DNA of 19,194 bases from Gammaproteobacteria bacterium (GTDB lineage Bacteria > Pseudomonadota > Gammaproteobacteria > JAABTG01), in contig JASJBY010000076.1 of assembly GCA_030066245.1 (NCBI GenBank), positions 1-19,194 on the forward strand. Direction: 5' to 3'. Made by a program: the position numbers and the translations under genes. Positions 16,021-19,194 of the stretch are shown here, piece by piece. Numbering within the stretch: position 1 is the stretch's first letter; every line of letters starts with the position of its first letter. The notes under the pieces are model-generated. The model was not told the DNA's origin, did not search any database, and saw only the letters and a list, made by a program, of their open reading frames with translations.

Positions 16021-16425
16021 TCATTGGTCTTCGACCTCGACCGCGCCGAACTTCCCGGTAAGTCGCTCCAAGAACACGCCAAGAAACTCGAAATATTCGC
16101 CGGAGCGGTTTGTACGAAGGCCGAAATCCTCTATCGAAATATCCATTTGAAACACGCCGCCTGAATAGTCGCTGATAAGGAAAGCGTATCCAGCCACATT
16201 CACACAGTACGTATCCGTAAACTTAATTATGAAATCCACGACGTCTGCACGGCTTTCGTATTTGAAGCGGAAATCTTGGTGTAGGCCCAAATAAGCATAT
16301 CCGTGAAGCTTCGTAGTCCGTCTAAGCCTCGGCTTGCCTTGGTTCGCGGCGCAAGGATAAGCTGCCGGACACGAAGTATTCGTCAGATTTTCTAAACGCG
16401 AACAACTCCTTCCGAGCCTTTCCAA
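16021..16425 (-). CDS. Hypothetical protein, start uncertain (possibly 5'-truncated)
   Basis: An open frame of 134 codons from a TTG at 16425. Residues from about 41 on (HGYAYLGLHQDF..., then FIIKFTDTYCVNVAGYAFLISDYSGGVFQMDISIEDFGLRTNRSGEYFEFLG...) look like a genuine compact alpha/beta protein, acidic towards the C-terminus. The first 40 residues look non-coding, with no Shine-Dalgarno sequence and no ATG; the next in-frame NTG is a TTG at 16290, also without a ribosome site. The gene may have lost its start or begin in a frame broken by an indel. I do not recognise the family with certainty; small cassette-borne or immunity-type proteins have a similar look. It is followed immediately by an attC-like motif and repeat A. 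Confidence 0.5.
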   Translation of the reverse strand: MERLGRSCSRLENLTNTSCPAAYPCAANQGKPRLRRTTKLHGYAYLGLHQDFRFKYESRADVVDFIIKFTDTYCVNVAGYAFLISDYSGGVFQMDISIEDFGLRTNRSGEYFEFLGVFLERLTGKFGAVEVEDQ

Positions 16426-16498
16426 TCACACCACTGCTCCCCAATGGAAGGCGACTCGTCACAAAGGTGGACCCCGGTTTGCTGCTTCTGAAGAACCG

Positions 16499-16522
16499 CT
16501 GAGAGCGACTTGTTAGCTCTCA
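16499..16522 (-). other. Stop-codon hairpin with attC-like motif 2
   Basis: On the minus strand the stop TGA of the 16520 pseudogene opens TGAGAGC-TAACAAGTC-GCTCTCA, a perfect 7-bp stem with a 9-nt loop (16500-16522). The embedded CTAACAAGTCGCT matches the R''-L'' half of many integron attC sites and lines up with CTAACAGACCGCT after the neighbouring ORF. The leading bases (AGCTAAC) do not fit RYYYAAC perfectly and no distal half-site was found. It may instead be a simple 3'-end hairpin. Confidence 0.35.
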
Positions 16523-17168
16523 GCGCGAGTTTCGATCTGGCCATTCGAATTTTGGCAGTGACGCCAAACTTTCGTCGATAGACAGCGACCTTGCAATTCG
16601 TGGCAACCATCTTCTAGTCCGACTGAGAGGATGGTCTGGAAACGTCTCGTCATGACAAACGTCATCCGGGTTCCACTCCCCCTCAATGGTGCCGCCGGCA
16701 GCTACTCCTGCCTTTCCCTCGACAAGTGCTTTGTCCATTAGCACGGCCTCTCGTACGCCCGTCATTCCAGTCTCTTCGCACTGGATCTTGATGACGAAGC
16801 TGTGTTCACGAAAGGGTAGAGTGAGCGCGCCCACATATGCCAGGCCGGTCGGTTGCTGTGGGACTTTGACAATGCTCCGTAGTGCCCGATACCCACCCTA
16901 CATCGTATATCTCCAAATCCACTATGCTTACACCGTGAGACTGAGCACTGGCGGAGTAAGCATTCAGCAATTCCTGCTCGCTCGATTGGCCCAGTGGCAG
17001 ATCTGGAGGTATGTTGAAAAAGTATACGCCGACGGCATCATCTTCCTCCGTGCGCCACACTCTGACGCCTTCATGGTCCGCTTCGTGCGTTAGTCCTTCA
17101 CCGTCAAGATCAAGGTTCCGCAGCGACGGCTTGCGCCGCCGCTGACCGAATATTCTCTGCAAGATCAT
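16520..17168 (-). pseudogene. Frameshifted gene for a hypothetical protein
   Basis: Two overlapping frames join into one protein. The upstream part starts at ATG 17168 (MILQRIFGQ...) and reads sensibly to IVDLEIYDVGWVSGTTE; the downstream part continues in another frame as KVPQQPTGLAYVGALTLPF, then SFVIKIQCEETGMTGVREAVL, GEWNPDDVCHDETFPDHPLSRTRRWLPRI and the stop at 16520. The switch lies near 16865-16880, so a single-base insertion or a 2-base deletion would explain it. After the shift, the original frame runs on with an unlikely sequence (CQSPTATDRPGICG). The repaired protein would be about 215 residues, with a pattern I associate with an uncharacterised family that ends in WNPDD...FPDHPLSRVRR; function unknown. 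The start has only a weak ribosome site. It is the first of two orphan minus-strand ORFs between repeats B and A. Confidence 0.7.
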
Positions 17169-17194
17169 AAGCCGGTCACCCGTGTGGCGTCTTC

Positions 17195-17401
17195 ATGGGG
17201 TTAAAGCAAGAGATAATGCTCTTCGGGGGACACGCGTTGGTTTTCGGGAAAGGCAACACCCTCCGTGGCAGCGCTTTCGCGTTGAAACGCAGCATCACCC
17301 GATATCTCCGTTCGGCACGGTGGACTCGCCTTCTCCGCGCCACACGAGAAGCGTAAGCCCCAAATCGCCAATCACCAAGCCCTGGCGCTTCTGACCGATT
17401 C
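17195..17401. repeat. Diverged repeat, copy B
   Basis: Second copy of the repeat described at 15816-16004, in the same orientation and about 1.4 kb away. Exact shared blocks are GAATCGGTC (minus strand of 17393-17401) and CGGGTGATGC (17292-17301), with TTCAA.GCGAA following. The similarity starts almost exactly where the heptamer units at 17398-17432 end, as if that array replaced the outer end of this copy. The minus-strand ORF that can be drawn through it (17176-17406) is not believed to be a gene. Confidence 0.7.
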
Positions 17402-17432
17402 ACCACTCACTATTCACCATTCCCGCTTCACG
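17398..17432. repeat. Heptamer repeats downstream of the DUF2269 gene
   Basis: Five 7-bp units, ATTCACC, ACTCACT, ATTCACC, ATTCCCG and CTTCACG, in perfect 7-bp phase. They end 10 bp from the stop of the minus-strand gene at 17443. Units are the same or one base different from those of the 1-144 array. Confidence 0.75.
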
Positions 17433-17442
17433 TTCCGAAACG

Positions 17443-17910
17443 CTAACCCGGTCGGTACACCATCAGGTAGAAGATAATCAGCATGGCAGTGAACGCCGGC
17501 ACGCCTAGGCTAAGCCACAGCCGCATGTAACGATGATATAACTCCGGCAAAGGAGTATCTTCAGCTACGGCTGTGCACGCCATATTGCGCATTTTGATCT
17601 GAAACCGCACAGCCGGAAGCCAGCAGATACCGGCCACGAGATACAGCAGCAATGTCAGCCACAGCCAGGTGGCGCTGAGATCATAGCCCTTCAGGTGGAC
17701 GAGCCAGAATCCGGTCAGGGGCTGAACGACTACCGCCGGCATGGTGAACAGCCAATCCGCGAGCACCACGTTTCGGGACACGGTTGCTATGGTCTGGATG
17801 TTCTGCATGCGGTACCCCTGCCACATGAAGAAGGCCGTGCCGAGGCCAGTCCCGAAAAGAATCGTCGCCGACAGGATGTGCAGCAGTCGGACAGCGAGAT
17901 ATTCCGTCAA
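17443..17910 (-). CDS. DUF2269 family integral membrane protein
   Basis: A 155-residue inner-membrane protein with four predicted membrane segments, near residues 8-30, 46-72, 80-102 and 130-152. The pattern LLHILSATILFGTGLGTAFFMW in the first segment, a conserved-looking PLTGFWL in the second and the loop ELYHRYMRLWLSLG before the last are typical of the uncharacterised DUF2269 family; no enzymatic residues can be assigned. The start codon is TTG at 17910, supported by GGAGGGA about 10 nt upstream. It lies downstream of the DUF368 gene on the same strand, separated by 209 bp of heptamer repeats, so co-transcription is possible. Its 3' flank also has heptamer repeats. Confidence 0.8.
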   Translation of the reverse strand: MTEYLAVRLLHILSATILFGTGLGTAFFMWQGYRMQNIQTIATVSRNVVLADWLFTMPAVVVQPLTGFWLVHLKGYDLSATWLWLTLLLYLVAGICWLPAVRFQIKMRNMACTAVAEDTPLPELYHRYMRLWLSLGVPAFTAMLIIFYLMVYRPG

Positions 17911-17943
17911 GGCACCGGTCCCTCCAACAACTCAAAACTCGGT

Positions 17944-18109
17944 GACTCGTGATTCGTGACGCGGAATGGCCGACAGACCGCTGCCCGCCGCCCGCTCGTA
18001 TCCCTGCCCCCTGCCCTCTTCTACCTTCTTGCTTCTTGCTTCTTGCTGCTTGCTGCTTGCTGCTTGCTGCCCGCTGAATGCTGACCGCTCTTCCTCCTGC
18101 CCCCTGCCC
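17944..18109. repeat. Composite heptamer repeat array downstream of the DUF368 gene
   Basis: Several 7-bp series lie in this 166-bp stretch: GACTCGT/GATTCGT/GACGCGG (17944-17964), CCGCTGC/CCGCCGC/CCGCTCG (17978-17998), two CCTGCCC (18003-18016), nine units at 18026-18088 (three TTCTTGC, three TGCTTGC, then TGCCCGC, TGAATGC, TGACCGC) and two more CCTGCCC (18096-18109). The central array is thus bracketed by identical CCTGCCC pairs. It ends 10 bp from the DUF368 stop codon. No gene is supported between 17911 and 18119. Confidence 0.85.
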
Positions 18110-18119
18110 CCTTCTCTCC

Positions 18120-19031
18120 TCACCCCGGCGTCGGTCTTCGGCGCGAGAGCCAGTGCAGCGCCATGACCGCCGCGAATCCAGCCAGGAGCAGCGACAACGA
18201 CAGCCACACGTTCTCATTCCAGTCCGCCGGCCAGATGGGGGACGAGCCGACCACGCGCGTCTTGCCGCGCACGGTTTCGTAGATCCGCTCCTGGAAGGGC
18301 CAGATGATCCAGAGGGAGCCTATGAGGATGCCGCTGATGACCAGCAGCGTCAGCCGGTAGTAGTGATGCAGAAGCCAGGTGAGCACCCGGCTGAATACCA
18401 GGAGCCCGACCACGGCGCCCAGAGCGAAGGGCAGTATCACCGTGAAGTCGAGTCGGCCGACCGCATCGAGCACATAGGCGTATTTACGCATAATGAGCAG
18501 CATGAACGAGCCGGAGATGCCGGGAAGAATCATGGCGGTGATGGCGATGGAGCCACTGACGAACACGAACCAGGAGGTCTCGGGCGTCTCAACAGGAACC
18601 AGGTTTACCAGAGTGAATCCGGCGGCGACCCCCGCCAGAATGGCTGTCGCGCCTCGCCAGCCCACCTGGCCTATTTCGGCCATGAGCACCACGACGGAGG
18701 CCAGGATAAGGCCGAAAAACAGGCCGTAGATCAACTCGGCATGGGTATGGATCAGCGTCGGCAGAGGCACGACTCGGGTGAAGAACAGGATGGCGGAGAA
18801 AATACCCACCAACAGTGGCAGCAGGAATACGAGGTCCACGTGACGCGCTGCGTCCACCGGTCTGAAATGCAACACCAGCCGCAGCAGTTGCACATCGAAT
18901 GCGCGTATCGCCTCCACCAGTCGCTGGTAGATGCCCAGGATGAAGGCCATGGTACCGCCGCTCACACCGGGCACCACGTCGGCTGCACCCATGCAGAAGC
19001 CCTTCGCCGCAATCACGAGATGGTCCTTCAT
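18120..19031 (-). CDS. DUF368 family membrane protein (polyprenyl-phosphate translocase family)
   Basis: A 303-residue polytopic inner-membrane protein. The DUF368 hallmark repeated motif is present twice: GAADVVPGVSGGTMAF (15-30) and AMILPGISGSFMLL (166-179), the two halves of an inverted-repeat transporter fold. About eight hydrophobic segments follow (for example 68-86, 100-119, 127-147, 155-178, 197-216, 227-247, 275-294). Members of this family (PopT) have been reported to recycle undecaprenyl phosphate across the membrane for envelope polymer synthesis; the specific role here is inferred. The ATG at 19031 begins the protein right before the first motif; the ribosome site is weak. The gene has its 5' flank in a palindromic repeat and its 3' flank in heptamer repeats. 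Confidence 0.88.
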   Translation of the reverse strand: MKDHLVIAAKGFCMGAADVVPGVSGGTMAFILGIYQRLVEAIRAFDVQLLRLVLHFRPVDAARHVDLVFLLPLLVGIFSAILFFTRVVPLPTLIHTHAELIYGLFFGLILASVVVLMAEIGQVGWRGATAILAGVAAGFTLVNLVPVETPETSWFVFVSGSIAITAMILPGISGSFMLLIMRKYAYVLDAVGRLDFTVILPFALGAVVGLLVFSRVLTWLLHHYYRLTLLVISGILIGSLWIIWPFQERIYETVRGKTRVVGSSPIWPADWNENVWLSLSLLLAGFAAVMALHWLSRRRPTPG

Positions 19032-19061
19032 CTTTGGACGGCCGGTCAGCGGTCAGCCTAG

Positions 19062-19079
19062 CCCGGATTTCTCACCGGG
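19062..19079. repeat. Small inverted repeat in front of the edge palindrome
   Basis: CCCGG (19062-19066) and CCGGG (19075-19079) flank ATTTCTCA. It adjoins the large palindrome and is probably part of the same dispersed element, whose mirror part would lie outside the window. Confidence 0.35.
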
Positions 19080-19087
19080 ATTCGGAA

Positions 19088-19194
19088 TCTTGGGTCGCGC
19101 TGGCAAAGCAGATTGGCCGATCGTCCGCAGAGGCATAGCTGTAGCTATGGCTCAAGGGGGATCGGTCAAGATGCAAAGCCAGAGTGGGCCAAGA
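19088..19194. repeat. Long imperfect palindrome at the window edge
   Basis: TCTTGG at 19088-19093 mirrors CCAAGA at 19189-19194, CTGGC mirrors GCCAG, TTGGCCGATC mirrors GATCGGTCAA (one G:T-type difference), and the centre is CATAGCT-GT-AGCTATG (19134-19149). The whole 107 bp can fold as one stem with internal loops. It resembles a small non-autonomous palindromic element (MITE or REP-like). It has no ORF and is cut by the end of the window. Confidence 0.7.

Noticed and set aside
16392..16610. 72-codon minus-strand ORF overlapping the pseudogene end and the 16021 ORF
   Set aside because: Overlaps the more plausible coding frame and the hairpin/attC-like motif; product is unlike a real protein.
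17176..17406. 76-codon minus-strand ORF over repeat B
   Set aside because: Lies entirely in the diverged repeat, and the matching stretch of copy A does not preserve an equivalent protein; no ribosome site.
18078..19061. 327-codon plus-strand open frame antisense to the DUF368 gene
   Set aside because: Highly charged, His/Gln-rich low-information product opposite a clear membrane protein gene; it also runs through repeat DNA.

Overview
The window looks like a chromosomal segment of a GC-rich proteobacterium. The protein sequences (class I FbaB-type aldolase, 549-residue Pgi, DUF3417-type glycogen phosphorylase, GH57 beside glgC) suggest a gammaproteobacterium, perhaps a Chromatiales/Ectothiorhodospiraceae-like autotroph. 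That placement rests on recognition of protein style and is not proven here.

Positions 150-15208 hold a compact carbon-storage cluster. Six genes on the minus strand run, in transcription order, glgC (ADP-glucose pyrophosphorylase), a GH57 glycosidase, malQ (4-alpha-glucanotransferase), pgi (glucose-6-phosphate isomerase), fbaB (class I fructose-bisphosphate aldolase) and ppdK (pyruvate phosphate dikinase). glgA (glycogen synthase) is divergent from glgC, and glgP (alpha-glucan phosphorylase) converges on glgA. Together they cover pyruvate to PEP, triose phosphates to fructose bisphosphate, F6P to G6P, G1P to ADP-glucose to glycogen, and glycogen or maltodextrin breakdown. Missing from the window are a branching enzyme (glgB), a GH13 debranching enzyme (glgX), phosphoglucomutase and fructose-bisphosphatase.

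Positions 15209-17442 are different: sparse, apparently less GC-rich, and mobile-looking. They hold one hypothetical ORF without a convincing start, one frameshifted pseudogene, and two diverged copies (A and B) of a roughly 200-bp repeat in the same orientation. Short integron attC-like motifs lie just after the stop of each of the two minus-strand ORFs, and the region also has strong hairpins. No integrase or transposase gene is visible.

Positions 17443-19031 encode two minus-strand inner-membrane proteins, a DUF2269 protein and a DUF368 protein (polyprenyl-phosphate translocase family). A long imperfect palindrome runs into the right edge of the window. Arrays of 7-bp tandem repeats sit next to the stop codons of ppdK, the DUF2269 gene and the DUF368 gene, so heptamer repeats appear to be a recurring intergenic element of this genome.
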